A stretch of DNA of 64,000 nt. It comes from Paralithodes platypus. Taxonomy: Eukaryota > Arthropoda > Malacostraca > Decapoda > Lithodidae. Positions 1 to 11,700 of this stretch are shown in pieces. The stretch covers positions 45,066,062-45,130,061 of the forward strand of contig CM064505.1 in assembly GCA_032716605.1 (NCBI GenBank), written 5' to 3'. A program made the position numbers and the translations under genes. The notes under the pieces are model-generated. The model had not been told where the DNA came from. It worked only from the letters and a program-made list of their open reading frames with translations, and made no database searches. How positions within the stretch are numbered: the first letter of the stretch is position 1; every line of letters begins with the position of its first letter.

Positions 1-344
1 TGATTTAATTGTTTTCTTTGCAAGTACGGTACACTTTGAGAGTATTTGGAGTATATATATAATTATATATACTGTATATCAGCATTTGAGTACCGGTACG
101 AATTGCTTTTTGGATGCACAATTGTTATGGGGATGTAAGCACACTCAGGCGATGATCTACGGGTCCGCAAATTACGAGCTTTATGACACATTATCTTAAA
201 TTATTTATCATTGAAATGCAATGGGCTTGTCTTATATCGTTACACACACACTAATGATTGCCACAAAGTCTTCTATCTATCTATCTATCTATCATCTATA
301 TGATCAGGCCCAATCCCCACTTCTCGTCTTTTTTATTTTTATTT
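1..344. other. AT-rich non-coding sequence with short microsatellites
   Basis: No gene is visible. It contains a short TA-rich run near 49-80 and a (CTAT)n tract at about 268-296. The short open frames here run through the microsatellite and are not credible genes. Confidence 0.6.
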
Positions 345-520
345 TCCTCTATTTTATTATTTTATTTTTTTGGTATTTTCTTGGGGGTGGCCGACTCAAG
401 ACAGAGCAAGAACAGGAAAACACAAAACAAAACAACGAACAAACACAGACAAAATAAAATTCACACACATCTAGGTCACCCAGGAGAATACCCAGAGACC
501 AGGGTCCCAAGGTCGCTCCA
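345..520. repeat. Dispersed repeat, copy 1 (pair with 20868-21018)
   Basis: The stretch beginning near CTTGGGGGTGGCCGACTC and running through CACACATCTAGGTCACC and AATACCCAGAGACCAGGGT recurs at 20900-21018 with high identity. The downstream GC-rich part (520-700) is not seen elsewhere in the window. The class is unknown; it could be the 3' part of a SINE or LINE. Confidence 0.65.
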
Positions 521-720
521 GCACTCCCCCGGCCCCCGACCACCGGGAGAGGCTCCGATCTCGGCAGGCAGACATGCAGCGGAGCCAAAGCCACAAGCCC
601 GCCCACCACACTTCCAGGCGCACCCTTCATATTAACCGTCTCCTCGGGCCAGGCGCCTGATGGACTATTATCTAGTCCAACTTGCGCTCGACCCCTTCCC
701 CCAAATGACCAAGTGTTCAC

Positions 721-2076
721 TCAATTATTCACAAGCATCCTCCATTCATTCCTGTTTATTACCACTTCCTTTGCCTGATCTATAGTCATTCCTCTATCAT
801 CCAAAGCTTGTCTTACACAGTCTCTCCATCTCAATGGGGGTCTTCCTGAAGTTCCTGCCCTTCTATCTCCCCTTGTATCTGACTCATATATTCTCTTTGT
901 AAACCTTTCATCTCCCATTTGTTCAACATATGACCATACCAACTCAGCACCTTTCTGTCCACTCTGGCTGACAAATGTTCCTGCTGCCCTACTCTCCTAC
1001 GTATCTCTTCATTCCTCAATCCGTCTCTACGGGTAACACCACACATACTCCTCAAGCAGCTCATCTCCATCACATCCAGCTTTCTTCTCTACTTTTTCTT
1101 CAGAGCCCATGTCTCAGCCCCATACATCACTGTTGGCACAACAATTCCTTGATACATTGCACTTTTTACTTTCATTTCGAGATTTCTCGTCTTCCACATA
1201 CGGTACCGTACTTCCCGAAAACCTTCCTTCCTTAACACACTCTCTGTTTTACTTCCATTTCCATACCTCCACTCCTGCTTATTGATCCTCCAAGATATTT
1301 AAAACACTCTACTTGTTCCAATATTTCCCCATCCAGCCTCCCATCCAGCCTCACATCTAGATTCACCCTATGATCGCCCCTATTACACACCATCACTTTA
1401 CTTTTATTGACGTTCACCTTCAGTTTCCTCCTCCCACAAACCACTCCAAACTCTTTGACTACCCGCTGCAATTTCTCCTCAGAATCCGCCACCAACGCTG
1501 TGTCATCAGCGAACAGCAACTGATTCAACTCCCAATCTCTACCATTCTTTCCTACTAAACCCAATCCTCTTCCCATAGTTCTCATTTTCACCTCCCTCAC
1601 CACACCATCCATAAACATAATAAACAGCCAAGGTGACATTACACAACCCTGTCGCAAACCTACCTTTACCTCAAACCATTCACTCAGCCATTTCCTACTC
1701 TTACACATGCTCTGCTCCCTTCATAAAAACTCTTAACTGCTTCCAACAAATTTCCTCCAATTTCATAAATTCTTAACACCTTCCACACTGATTCACGATC
1801 CACACGATCATACGCTTTTTCCAAATCCATAAAAGCCCAAAATATCTCCTTATGCTTCTCTAAATACTTCTCGCATAACAGTCTTACTGCAAACATCTGA
1901 TCCACGCACCCTCTTCCTCTCCTAAAACCGCACTGTTCTTCTCCTATTGCAACTTCCGTACATTTAATTATCCTCTCTATCAATACCCTGCCATACAGCT
2001 TTCCAACCACTGATAATAAACTAATACCTCTATAACTTGAACACTCCTGCCGCAAAATCTTATAACATAAAATCAC
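721..2076 (-). pseudogene. 5'-truncated, frameshifted non-LTR retrotransposon (LINE) reverse transcriptase
   Basis: Read on the minus strand, three broken frames together give most of a LINE reverse transcriptase and its C-terminal tail. The 1684-2076 segment has the finger/palm start (YRGISLLSVVGK, CGFRRGRGCVDQ) and the first catalytic aspartate block AFMDLEKAYDRVD. The 1232-1708 segment has GLRQGCVMSPWLF and the active-site motif LLFADDTALVAD. The 721-1073 segments hold the C-terminal tail (SWYGHM, then GTSGRPPLRWRDCV and DDRGMTIDQAKE) ending at a stop at 721. At least three frameshifts separate the segments, so it is dead. The upstream endonuclease and ORF1 are missing, as expected from 5' truncation during target-primed reverse transcription. 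I do not assign the clade firmly. Confidence 0.9.
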
Positions 2077-2104
2077 TGGTAAATATTCGTATATGTAAAT
2101 ATTT

Positions 2105-2260
2105 ATTCAACCCTTTCTCTGCGGGGTGTTTTGGGTTAGATAGGGCATATTTAGGCACTCCTGAATGATTAATCAAGCATCTGCATTAACCCTTTCTCTG
2201 CGGGGTGTTTTGGGCTATTTAAGGCATATTCAGGTACCGGTACTCCTGAATTATTAATAA
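2105..2260. repeat. Two-copy direct repeat (~85 bp)
   Basis: CAACCCTTTCTCTGCGGGGT starts at about 2108, recurs near 2190, and both copies run into a CTCCTGAATnATTAAT stretch. The second copy has GGTACCGGTACTCC where the first has GGCACTCC, a TA-flanked insertion discussed in the findings. A G-rich run lies at 2305-2345. Confidence 0.7.
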
Positions 2261-2454
2261 TTAAACACTAATATTTACATGTCATGTCATGTCCATGGTG
2301 TCTGGGAGGAGGGAGGAGGGAGGGAGGGGGGGGGGGGGGGGGCGAGAAGGTTGAAGGGTAGGTTACTTGCGGTAGGGTGTAAATATGGAAGACGTGGATG
2401 ACCTAAATTCGGCACTACAATTGTTTTTTTGCCAGTCCGTATACAGGTATATAT

Positions 2455-2975
2455 ATGTATATATGGAGTATGAGAGCATATGCTATGTGTGTATATGCTA
2501 TTGCTATGTGAGTATATGCTATGTGTGTATATGATCTGTGAGTATTTGCTATGTGTGTAAATACTATGTGAGTACGGTACCGGTATATGTTATGTGTGTA
2601 TATGCTACTGTATTGCTCTGTGAGTATATGCTATGTGTGTATAATATGCTATATGAGTATTTGATATGTGTGTACAGTATATGCTATGTGAGTATATATG
2701 TTATGTGTGCAACTGTGTATATATGATATGAGTAAATGTTATATGTGTAGGCTATATGCTATGTGAGTATATGCTATGTGAGTAAATGATATGTGTGTAT
2801 ATGCTATGTGAGTATATGATATGCATGCATGTGCTATGTGAGTACATGCTATGTGGGTATATGCTATGTGTGTATATGCTATGTGATATATGATATGAGA
2901 GTACCGATATATGCTATGCGTGTATATGCTATGTGAGTAGGCTATACAGTATATGCTATGTGAGTAAGATATATG
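2455..2975 (+). repeat. Minisatellite of TATGCTATGTGAGTA / TATGCTATGTGTGTA units
   Basis: About 520 bp of ~16 bp units alternate between GTGAGTATATGCTAT and GTGTGTATATGCTAT. Several units are interrupted by 5-11 bp insertions flanked by TA (2573-2585, 2606-2612, 2673-2679, 2748-2754, ~2938-2950). Open frames here are repeat artefacts. Confidence 0.9.
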
Positions 2976-2987
2976 CTATCTGTATAT

Positions 2988-3170
2988 CCCTTATACCGGT
3001 GACGACATTTCCTCTATATTCTGGCAGCTTAGGAGGGAATCTATCAAACAAAAGGCTGCAGACTATCTAAATTAATGCTTTTATATAACTACCATAGAGC
3101 CTTCCTAAGCTGCATAACATCGTCTGAATATAGTTGAAAAATAAAACACAATCCACCGGTAATGAAAGGG
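2988..3170. mobile_element. Family A palindromic MITE-like element
   Basis: The left end CCCTTATACCGGTGACGAC and right end CACCGGTAATGAAAGGG are inverted. The internal arms (TTCTGGCAGCTTAGGAGGG and CCTTCCTAAGCTGCATAACATCGTCT) match the other A copies. The flanking TTAA seen at better-preserved copies is lost here, where the element adjoins TA-rich DNA. Confidence 0.75.
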
Positions 3171-3189
3171 ATATATATATATATATACA

Positions 3190-3262
<73 letters not shown>

Positions 3263-3353
3263 GGGTATATATATATATATATATACGTACCGTATACCCG
3301 TATACTGTATATACCTATATATATACTGTATATATATATATAGCCTATATATA

Positions 3354-3394
<41 letters not shown>

Positions 3395-3480
3395 ATATAT
3401 AATTATACGGTACGTATGTATGTATGTAATATATATACGTATGTATGTATGTATATATGTAGCGGTGCATATACTGTACA
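3171..3480. repeat. (TA)n microsatellite with CCGG, CAG, CTG and GCC interruptions
   Basis: A long alternating TA tract is interrupted by TACAGTA, TACTGTA, TACCGGGTA and TAGCCTA. It could form cruciforms. It ends exactly where the LINE remnant begins. Confidence 0.95.
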
Positions 3481-3483
3481 TTA

Positions 3484-5487
3484 AACATACATAAGACCAG
3501 CCATGCGCACACTATCACCAAACTACAAGAAGAGCTCGATGAAGTTGAACGAAAACTCATCCAGTCACACCAAGAGCAAAGAACACGTGAAGAACTCCAA
3601 GCAGTTGCAAACATACGAGTAAATAGCAAATTCTTCTATGCATACGCAAAAAGGAGACTCAGGAACACCTCAACAATAGGACCGCTTGCAAAACCTACGG
3701 GCGAACTTGAGAGTGACCCAACCGAAATGGCCAAGATACTCAAACAGCAATACGAAAGTGTCTTCAGCCCGCCAAATGAAGACAAGAAAATCGATAATGC
3801 AACGACCTTCTTTGACAACGCTCCTGGGACACCACATCAACTCTCCTCGGTAACAGTATCAACAGAGGACATAATAGCAGCCATCGACAAGATTGGACCA
3901 AACTCTGCAGCAGGACCAGACGGCTTTCATGCCCAACTGCTAAAAAACTGCAAACATCAGCTAGCCTTGCCTCTAAAACTGCTGTGGAGCAAGTCCCTCC
4001 AAACTGGATATGTACCACAATCCCTAAAAGAAGGTACTGTCACACCAATACACAAAGGGGGTAGTAAAGGCATAGCCAAAAATTACAGACCAGTGGTGCT
4101 GACGTCACATCTTATTAAAATCATAGAAAGAACAATACGAGCTAAGATGGTCAGCTACCTGGAAGATAACGAGGCATTCAACGAGGGTCAACACGGCTTT
4201 AGACAAGGCCGCTCCTGCCTTTCACAACTACTATCACACTACGACAAAATCCTACAGGATATTCAAGACGGAGAAAATGTAGACGTCATATATCTAGATT
4301 TCGCCAAAGCTTTTGACAAGGTGGACCATGGGATCCTTCTACATAAACTCAAATCACTGGGAATAGGGGGAGACCTTGGAAGATGGCTCCACAGTTTCAT
4401 CACCAACAGAAAACAAAGAGTCACGGTTCAAGGAAGCCTATCAGAAGCAGGTGGGGTCATCAGCGGAGTACCACAAGGATCAGTACTGGGACCTCCTATT
4501 CCTCATCATGATAGGAAACATCGACAGGGACCTGGAACACTCAACAGCCTCATCGTTTGCAGACGACACCAGACTCATGAAGAAAATCACCTCACAACAC
4601 GATGCACAGCTACTACAACAAGACTTGGACAAAATCCTGAAGTGGGCAGAAGAAAACAACATGGCCCTAAACGGAGACAAGTTCGAGCTTCTAAGGTGCG
4701 GGAACAAGAGTGCACTACAAAACGCCACCAACTACAAAAGTGGACAGCAAGAAATTACCGCCAAGGACACAGTGAAGGACTTGGGAGTAAATATGAGCAG
4801 TGACGCCACTTTTTCCCAGCATATTACCAAAGCCACAACAACAGCAAAACAAATAGCAGGCTGGATCCTGAGAACCTTTCACACAAGATATGAGGTGTAT
4901 GTTAACACTGTGGAAGTCACTGGTCCTACCACGACTGGAGTACTGCTCTCAGCTCTGGTATCCCAAAAAAGTAGGAGAAATAACAGAAATTGAAGCCACC
5001 CAGAGGACATTCACCAGTAAAATCCATGGGTTTCAACACTTTAACTACTGGGAGAGACTCAAGGAGCTGCAGCTGTACTCACTTCAAAGACGTAGGGAGA
5101 GATACATCATCATCTACGTCTGGAAGATTTTGGAAAAAAAGGTACCAAATCAAAAACATCCAAGAGACTCAACACCAAAGGCGAGGGAGGCTGTGCTATG
5201 TGAGGATTACGCCGGGATCAACACAAAAAATCAAATCCCTGATCCATCACAGCTTTGCATACAATGGAACCAGACTGTTCAACTGTATACCAGCCCCTCT
5301 CAGGAACATGACCGGGGTGTCTCCAGACACCTTCAAGAAACACTTGGACATGTGGCTGGCCAAAATACCGGACCGGCCACCAACACCAGGATACCCCAGC
5401 ACCAACTCCAACCGACTTCTGGAATGGAGAGTGGAAGAAAGGGAGCTGCCTGGTCGCAGTGGAGCCCCAGCTCAACTGTGTCACTAA
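3484..5487 (+). pseudogene. 5'-truncated jockey/CR1-like LINE reverse transcriptase with frameshifts
   Basis: One frame is open from about 3484 to about 4490 and carries the reverse-transcriptase fingers and palm: AAGPDGFHAQ, TPIHKGG then KNYRPVVLTS, QHGFRQGRSCLSQLL, the catalytic block VIYLDFAKAFDKVDH (4285-4330) and SGVPQGSVLGP. A frameshift near 4490 moves the next part, with the active-site FADDTRLMKK (about 4552), into another frame. A second shift near 4890 leads to KSLVLPRLEYCSQLWYP, and a third near 5150 leads to the tail NGTRLFNCIPAPLRNM, ending with a stop at 5485-5487. ORF1 and the endonuclease are absent. The 3' flank has short AACTAAGTGT direct repeats, which may be the element's 3' tail. 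It is a dead copy inserted next to (TA)n. Confidence 0.93.
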
Positions 5488-5611
5488 CGGACGGAATACA
5501 ACTAAGTGTAACTAAGTGTAAGTGTACTAATAATAAATGTACTTGTATGATAATTATGTTAAGTATGAGATAAATGAAAGAGCGATATTATATTGTAGAA
5601 TATATTGGTGT

Positions 5612-6082
5612 GGATATTTCCCTCCCTACCTCCTTCCTTCATTATCTCCCTCCCTCCCTCCTTCGTTCGTTCCTTCCCTCCCTCCTTCCTTCTTTCCCTC
5701 TCTCTCTCCCTCCCTCCTTCCTTCCTTCCCTCTCTCCTTCTTCCTTTCACTCTCTCCCTCCCTCCTCCCTTCTTCCTCTCCCTCCTGCCTTCTTTACCTC
5801 CTTCCTTCTTTACCTCTATCCCTCCCTATTTCCTTCTTTCCTTCTCTCTCTCCCTTCTTCCTTCCTTCTTTCCATCCCTCTCTCCCTCCCTCCCTCCTTC
5901 TTTATCTCCCTCTCCCTCCCTCCCTCCATCCTTCTTTTCCTCTCTCCCTCTCCTTCCATCCCTTCCTCCTTCCTTATTTCCCTCCCTCCCTCCTTCCTTC
6001 TTTCCCTCTCTCCCTCCCTCCTTCCTTCTTTTCCTCCTTCCTTCCCTCCCTCCTCCCCTCCCTCCCTCCCTCCACAATACAG
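5612..6082. repeat. Pyrimidine-rich CCTT/CCCT tract (~470 bp)
   Basis: The plus strand is almost only C and T (CCCTCCCTCCTTCCTTCTTT units), with the purine strand on minus. All six-frame open frames here are low-complexity artefacts. Such homopurine-homopyrimidine tracts can adopt triplex (H-DNA) structure. Confidence 0.95.
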
Positions 6083-6159
6083 ATAGATGGCGCCACCGAC
6101 TAGCAAGGATCAATATTTTGGTCGGTTATTCCCCCCCCCCCCTCTCTCTCGCGCTCTCT

Positions 6160-6292
6160 CTCTCTGTCGCTCGCCAGGAAAAAATCGACAATGGGACAAA
6201 AGGTCTTAACATCGACAAACTAATGGAGCAAACGTCTTAAAATCTCAAAACTAATGAGGCTAAACATGAGAAAGAAAGGGGTCCAGAATAAA
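6160..6292 (-). mobile_element. Family B fragment
   Basis: GTCGCTCGCCAGGAAAAAAT, GTCTTAACATCGACAAACTAATGG and the GGGGCTAAACATGAG-like end match the reverse complement of the left half of family B. The core GAGCG palindrome marks its right limit; the rest is lost next to a CT/poly-C run. Confidence 0.75.
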
Positions 6293-6344
6293 GCAACTCC
6301 CTCCCCCTTAATGCAGCAACCCCATGCAAAGGAATCCAGTGGGA

Positions 6345-6345
6345 C

Positions 6346-6389
<44 letters not shown>

Positions 6390-6653
6390 CCCCCCCCCTC
6401 TCTCTCTCTCTAGGGGGGGCAAATAGTGCTTACAATGAACACCTTATGCTACATCTACCAGGGAAGGGAGGGGGGGGGGGGGGGGTTTACTGGGTTTGAC
6501 ATCAACTTGTATTATATAGTCTTGGAATTATTATCTAGGGTTAGTGTTAATAGCCTTAATACCGGTAAGCTACAATTGAATTTACTTATGTCCTGGACAG
6601 CTAGTATATATATAATATATATATATTATATATACGTATATATATTATATATA

Positions 6654-6706
<53 letters not shown>

Positions 6707-6727
6707 TATATATACTGTATATACCAA

Positions 6728-6800
<73 letters not shown>
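6345..6800. repeat. Microsatellites: (GA)n, (CT)n, poly-G and (TA)n
   Basis: (GA)n at about 6348-6384 is followed by poly-C/(CT)n to 6412. Poly-G lies at 6470-6486. A (TA)n block with TACTGTA interruptions covers about 6606-6773 and ends in (GA)n to 6800. Confidence 0.9.
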
Positions 6801-6804
<4 letters not shown>

Positions 6805-6974
6805 AAAACTATTTCAATTTGAAGTGAGGCATTGCTTCATTCACATCAGCTAAGCTCCCTACTCCCTTTCACAATCCACTGTCACCACTCCTTTCGTCAC
6901 GTCAATGGTTGAGGGTCAGTGTTACCACAACTAAATAGTGTGAAGCCTTAGACCTCTCGCTCAGGGGGGTACCC

Positions 6975-7135
6975 TTAACTCAACCAGTAGACCTTTTCAA
7001 CCAGTAGCTCTCAACCAGTAACAAATCAACCAATACGGTTAGGTTAGGTTAGGTTAGTACGGTACTATATTTTGGCACTGGTTGAGAGCTACTGGTTGAA
7101 ATGGTCTACTGGTTTAAATGGTCTACTGGTTGAGA
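6975..7135. mobile_element. Family F foldback element, TTAGG apex
   Basis: CAACCAGTAGAC-type units on the left pair with GTCTACTGGTTGA-type units on the right. The apex holds GGTTAGGTTAGGTTAGGTTAG, a four-unit arthropod telomere repeat. No coding potential. Related copies lie at 20300-20398 and 25757-26003. Confidence 0.75.
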
Positions 7136-7176
7136 TGACACGGAACCACCCCTCTTATATGAGTGAGTGTACGTAC

Positions 7177-7412
7177 TATGATATGATTACTATAGTATAT
7201 TCGCTGTAAGTAGGCGAGAATCATGACCTCTATCCACTGTAACTCAAAAAGGGCTAGAGCAAATTGGCTGTAAATTTCCACATCTATTCTTTGACTGACT
7301 CTTCCCATAGGCTATGGTAGAAATATTAGCTCGATTACTCTAGTCGTTTTTGAGTTACAGAGGTTAGAGGTCATGATTTCCCGCCTACTTACAGCGAATA
7401 GACTATAGTTAG
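7177..7412. mobile_element. Family C palindromic element
   Basis: The left arm TATTCGCTGTAAGTAGGCGAGAATCATGACC and the right arm, GGTCATGATTTC...CAGCGAATAGACTATAG, are inverted. The inner arms (GTAACTCAAAAAGGGCTAGAG and CTCTAGTCGTTTTTGAGTTAC) pair as well. The central segment TCCACATCTATTC is shared with the copies at 17688, 19186, 20050, 26490 and 57777. The outermost bases suggest a TA target. Confidence 0.85.
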
Positions 7413-7467
7413 GTTATAGTCTGTTAGTTAGTTACCGGTAGTTAATTAGTTAGTTAGTTACAGGTAA

Positions 7468-7670
7468 GGTGTCAAACGATAGCCAAGTCCATTATTATTA
7501 GTATCTATTGTTGTATATGTTATGTAAGATTAAATTATGGTTTATAGTTTCAATTGTGTCTTTGGAAATGATAAAATGGCCAAAACATCTCTGCATCATG
7601 TTAATTTTCTTGTATTCCTTCTCATATGCATTAAAAGTTTCAAACAAAATTTGTCCGGTTTGACACCCTG
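7468..7670. mobile_element. Family G element with GGTGTCAAACG ends
   Basis: GGTGTCAAACGATAGCC at the left and TTTGACACCCTGG at the right form a short terminal inverted repeat about 200 bp apart. It is flanked on both sides by (GTTA)n-rich sequence (7390-7465 and 7685-7745). The same left end occurs at 19374, 26148 and 41588. Confidence 0.7.
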
Positions 7671-7744
7671 GTTACAGGTACCGGGTAGTTAGTTAGTTAA
7701 TTAATTAGTTACCGGTAATTAGTTAGTTAATTAGTTATATAGTT

Positions 7745-7975
7745 AGTTGAAGTAAAACTTCAGAGGCTATCAACCTTTCTGGATTATTATGCCAGCACAC
7801 TAAGTCAAGAATAGCGTCAAGACTGGACCCTGTTTTCGAGAAGTTAGGCACGGTACCGGTACCGTAGTTAAAATAGGACTTCAGCGGTTATCAACCCTTC
7901 AGGATTATTAAGCCAGTACACTGTAAGTCAAGAATAGCGTCAGGACTGGAGCCCCTTTTCGAGAACTCCATCCCT
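7745..7975 (+). repeat. Tandem duplication of ~118 bp
   Basis: The block ACTTCAGAGGCTATCAACC to TTTTCGAGAA at about 7757-7842 is repeated at about 7876-7962, including CAAGAATAGCGTCAAGACTGGA. The second copy differs by small changes and is preceded by GGTACCGGTACCG. No coding sequence is seen. Confidence 0.85.
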
Positions 7976-8230
7976 TGATGTATAGCCTATAATATACTAC
8001 CGGTGGCGGTATATACCGGTAGTAATTATATCATGGTACAGTCGCGGAAAATAATTCTGATACATATTATTTAGAAGCTGTATGGGGCTGAATTGAATCT
8101 GGCTATTATTATTATTATTTATTATTATTTTTGTTTTACTTTAGACAATGCAAAATAACTGCAGCTTCACACTTTCCTGCACACACTCATTTTACATTCT
8201 GACATTTTCATACAGTAAACATCGAATATG

Positions 8231-8445
8231 TACGGTCGCGCTAATAAGTCATGTCTCAGCTGTCATTACGTTTACCTTGCTCTGTGCTGTATTAATGAAT
8301 GTCAGATGTTGAATAGGGTGGGTAAGTGTAGGAACATGTTGGTATATCTCACTCACAAAGAAGAAATCATGTGTAAATATTGTTGATACCCATTATTGAT
8401 CAAAACATACTTGGTGCTGAGACATCACTTATTAGCGCGATTGTA
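8231..8445 (+). mobile_element. Family E Tc1/mariner-like MITE
   Basis: The left end TA-CGGTCGCGCTAATAAGT is inverted at the right end (CTTATTAGCGCGATTG-TA), about 215 bp apart, with TA at both borders. There is no transposase frame. The copy at 18127-18373 shares nearly all of its interior (GAATAGGGTGGGTAAGTGTAGG, CATACTTGGTGC). Confidence 0.85.
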
Positions 8446-8548
8446 CAGTACATAACAAAAAAAAAAAAAAAAAAAAATACCATATGACACTGCTCCCCCC
8501 CCATCCTCCAATGGTATATATCATGGAGATGAGAATAATAATACACAC

Positions 8549-8763
8549 TTAAACCCTTCTGTACCGGCGACGTCTTTTTCATTTTATTCTAGTATATTTA
8601 GACGAGTTTGTGCAGTTTGAGAAGGATCTGTGGTAGTGAAAAGGGTTAAGTGAGATGGTTCGAAGCCTGTTGATTGCTGGAGGCCCTTTTTTAAACTGAA
8701 TAACATCGTTTAAAAGATGCCAGAATAAAGTGAAAAGGACGTCACCGGTACAGAAGGGGTTAA
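8549..8763. mobile_element. Family A palindromic TTAA element
   Basis: TTAA flanks both ends (8549-8552 and 8760-8763). The ends (cCCTTCTGTACCGGCGACG and CGTCACCGGTACAGAAGGGG) are inverted, as are the inner arms around TAGACGA/TCGTTTA. A poly-A run at 8457-8477 lies just upstream. Confidence 0.88.
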
Positions 8764-8764
8764 T

Positions 8765-11700
8765 ACACTCCATGGTACGGTATATAGGCTACAGACGGAG
8801 GTGATCCCCCCCCCCCCCCCTTCCCTCCCATACACTCCATGGGATATACACACGGAGGTGATTCCCCCCCCCCCCTTTCCCCTTACCCTCCCATACACTT
8901 CATGGCATATACACACGGAGGTGATGCCCCCCCCCCCCCTTCCCCCTACCCCTCCCATACACTCCATGGGATACACACACGGAGGTGATGCCCCCCCCCC
9001 CCCCCCTTCCCCCTACCCTCCCATACACTTCATGGGATATACACACGGAGGTGATGCCCCCCCCCCTTCCCCCTACCCTCCCATACACTCCATGGGATAT
9101 ACACACGGAGGTGATGCCCCCCCCCCCTTCCCCCTACCCTCCCATACACTCCATGGGATATACACACGGAGGTGATGCCCCCCCCCCCCTTCCCTCCCAT
9201 ACACTCCATGGGATATACACACGGAGGTGATGCCCCCCCCCCCCCCCCCCTTCCCCCTACCCTCCCATACACTCCATGGGATATACACACGGAGGTGATG
9301 CCCTCCCCCCCCTTCCCCCTACCCTCCCATACACTCCATGGGATATACACACGGAGGTGATGCCCCCCCCCCCCCTTCCCCCTACCCTCCCATACACTCC
9401 ATGGGATATACACACGGAGGTGATGCCCCCCCCCCCCCTTCCCCCTACCCTCCAATACACTCCATGGATATACACACGGAGGTGATGACCCCCCCCCCCC
9501 CCCCCCCTTCCCTCCCATACACTTCATGGTATATACAGACGGAGGTGATCCCCCCCCCCCTTCCCCCTACCCTCCCATACACTCCATGGGATATACACAC
9601 GGAGGTGATCCCCCCCCCCTTCCCCCTACCCTCCCATACACTCCATGGCATATACACACGGAGGTGGTGCCCCCCCCCCCCCCCTTCCCCCTACCCTCCC
9701 ATACACTTCATGGGATACACACGGAGGTGATGCCCTCCCCCCCCCCCTTCCCCCTACCCTCCCATACACTCCATGCCATATACACACGGAGGTGGTGCCC
9801 CCCCCCCCCTTCCCCCTACCCTCCCATACACTTCATGGGATATACACACGGAGGTGATGCCCCCCCCCCCTTCCCCCTACCCTCCCATACACTTCATGGG
9901 ATATACACACGGAGGTGATGCCCCCCCCCCCCCTTCCCCCTACCCTCCCATACACTCCATGGGATATACACACGGAGGTGATGCCCCCCCCCCCTTCCCT
10001 CCCATACACTCCATGGGATATACACACGGAGGTGATGCCCCTTCCCCCCTACCCTCCCATACACTCCATGGGATATACACACGGAGGTGATGCCCCCCCC
10101 CCCCCCCCCCCCCTTCCCTCCCATACACTTCATGGCATATACAGACGGAGAAGATGCCCCCCCCCCCCCACCCCCACCCTCCCATACACTCCATGAGATA
10201 TACAGACGGAGGTGATCCCCCCCCCCCCCCCACCCTTCCCCCTACCCTCCCATACACTCCATGGGATATACAGACGGAGGTGATCCCCCCCCCCTTCACC
10301 CTACCCTCCCATACACTCCATGGGATATACAGACGGAGGTGATCCCCCCCCCCCCTTCCCCCTAACCTCCCATACACTCCATGGGATATACAGACGGAGG
10401 TGATCCCCCCCCCCCCCCCTTCCCCTCACCTCCCATACACTCCATGGGATATACAGACGGAGGTGATCCCCCCCCCCCCTTCCCCCTACCCTCCCATACA
10501 CTCCATGGGATATACAGACGGAGGTGATCCCCCCCCCCCCTTCCCCCTCACCTCCCATACACTCCATGGGATATACAGACGGAGGTGATCCCCCCCCCCC
10601 CATACACTCCATGGGATATACAGACGGAGGTGATCCCCCCCCCCCCTTCCCCCTCACCTCCCATACACTCCATGGGATATACAGACGGAGGTGATCCCCC
10701 CCCCCCCCCCCCCCCCCTTCCCTCCCATACACTCCATGGGATAACAGACGGAGGTGATCCCCCCCCCCCCTTCCCCCTACCCTCCCATACACTCCATGGG
10801 ATATACAGACGGAGGTGATGCCCCCCCCCCCCCCCTTTCCCCTAACCTCCCATACACTCCATGGGATATACAGACGGAGGTGATCCCCCCCCCCCTTCCC
10901 CCTACCTTCCCATACACTCCATGGGATATACAGACGGAGGTGATCCCCCCCCCCCTTCCCCCTACCCTCCCATACACTTCATGGCATATACAGACGGAGG
11001 TGATCCCCCCCCCCCTTCCCCCTACCCTCCCATACACTCCATGGGATATATAGACGGAGGTGATGCCCCCCTCCCCCCCACCCTTCCCCCTACCCTCCCA
11101 TACACTCCATGGGATATACAGACGGAGGTGATGCCCCCCCCCCCCCTTCCCCCTAACCTCCCATACACTCCATGGGATATACAGACGGAGGTGATCCCCC
11201 CCCCCCCCCTTCCCCCTACCCTCCCATACACTCCATGGTATATACAGACGGAGGTGATCCCCCCCCCCCTTCCCCCTACCCTCCCATACACTTCATGGCA
11301 TATACAGACGGAGGTGATCCCCCCCCCCCCTTCCCCCTACCCTCCCATACACTCCATGGGATATACAGACGGAGGTGATGCCCCCCCCCCCCCCCCACCC
11401 TTCCCCCTTCCCTCCCATACACTCCATGGGATATACAGACGGAGGTGATCCCCCCCCCCCCTTCACCCTACCCTCCCACTCCATGGGATATACAGACGGA
11501 GGTGATCCCCCCCCCCCCCTTCCCCCTACCCTCCCATACACTCCATGGTATATACAGACGGAGGTGATCCCCCCCCCCCCTTCCCCCTACCCTCCCATAC
11601 ACTTCATGGCATATACAGACGGAGGTGATCCCCCCCACCCCTCCCCCTCCCCCCCCCTACACTCCATGTGATATACAGACGGAGGTGATGCCCCCCCCCC

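Noticed and set aside
5537..6240. Leu/Pro/Ser-rich and Arg/Glu/Gly-rich open frames
   Set aside because: Low-complexity translation of the CT-rich tract.
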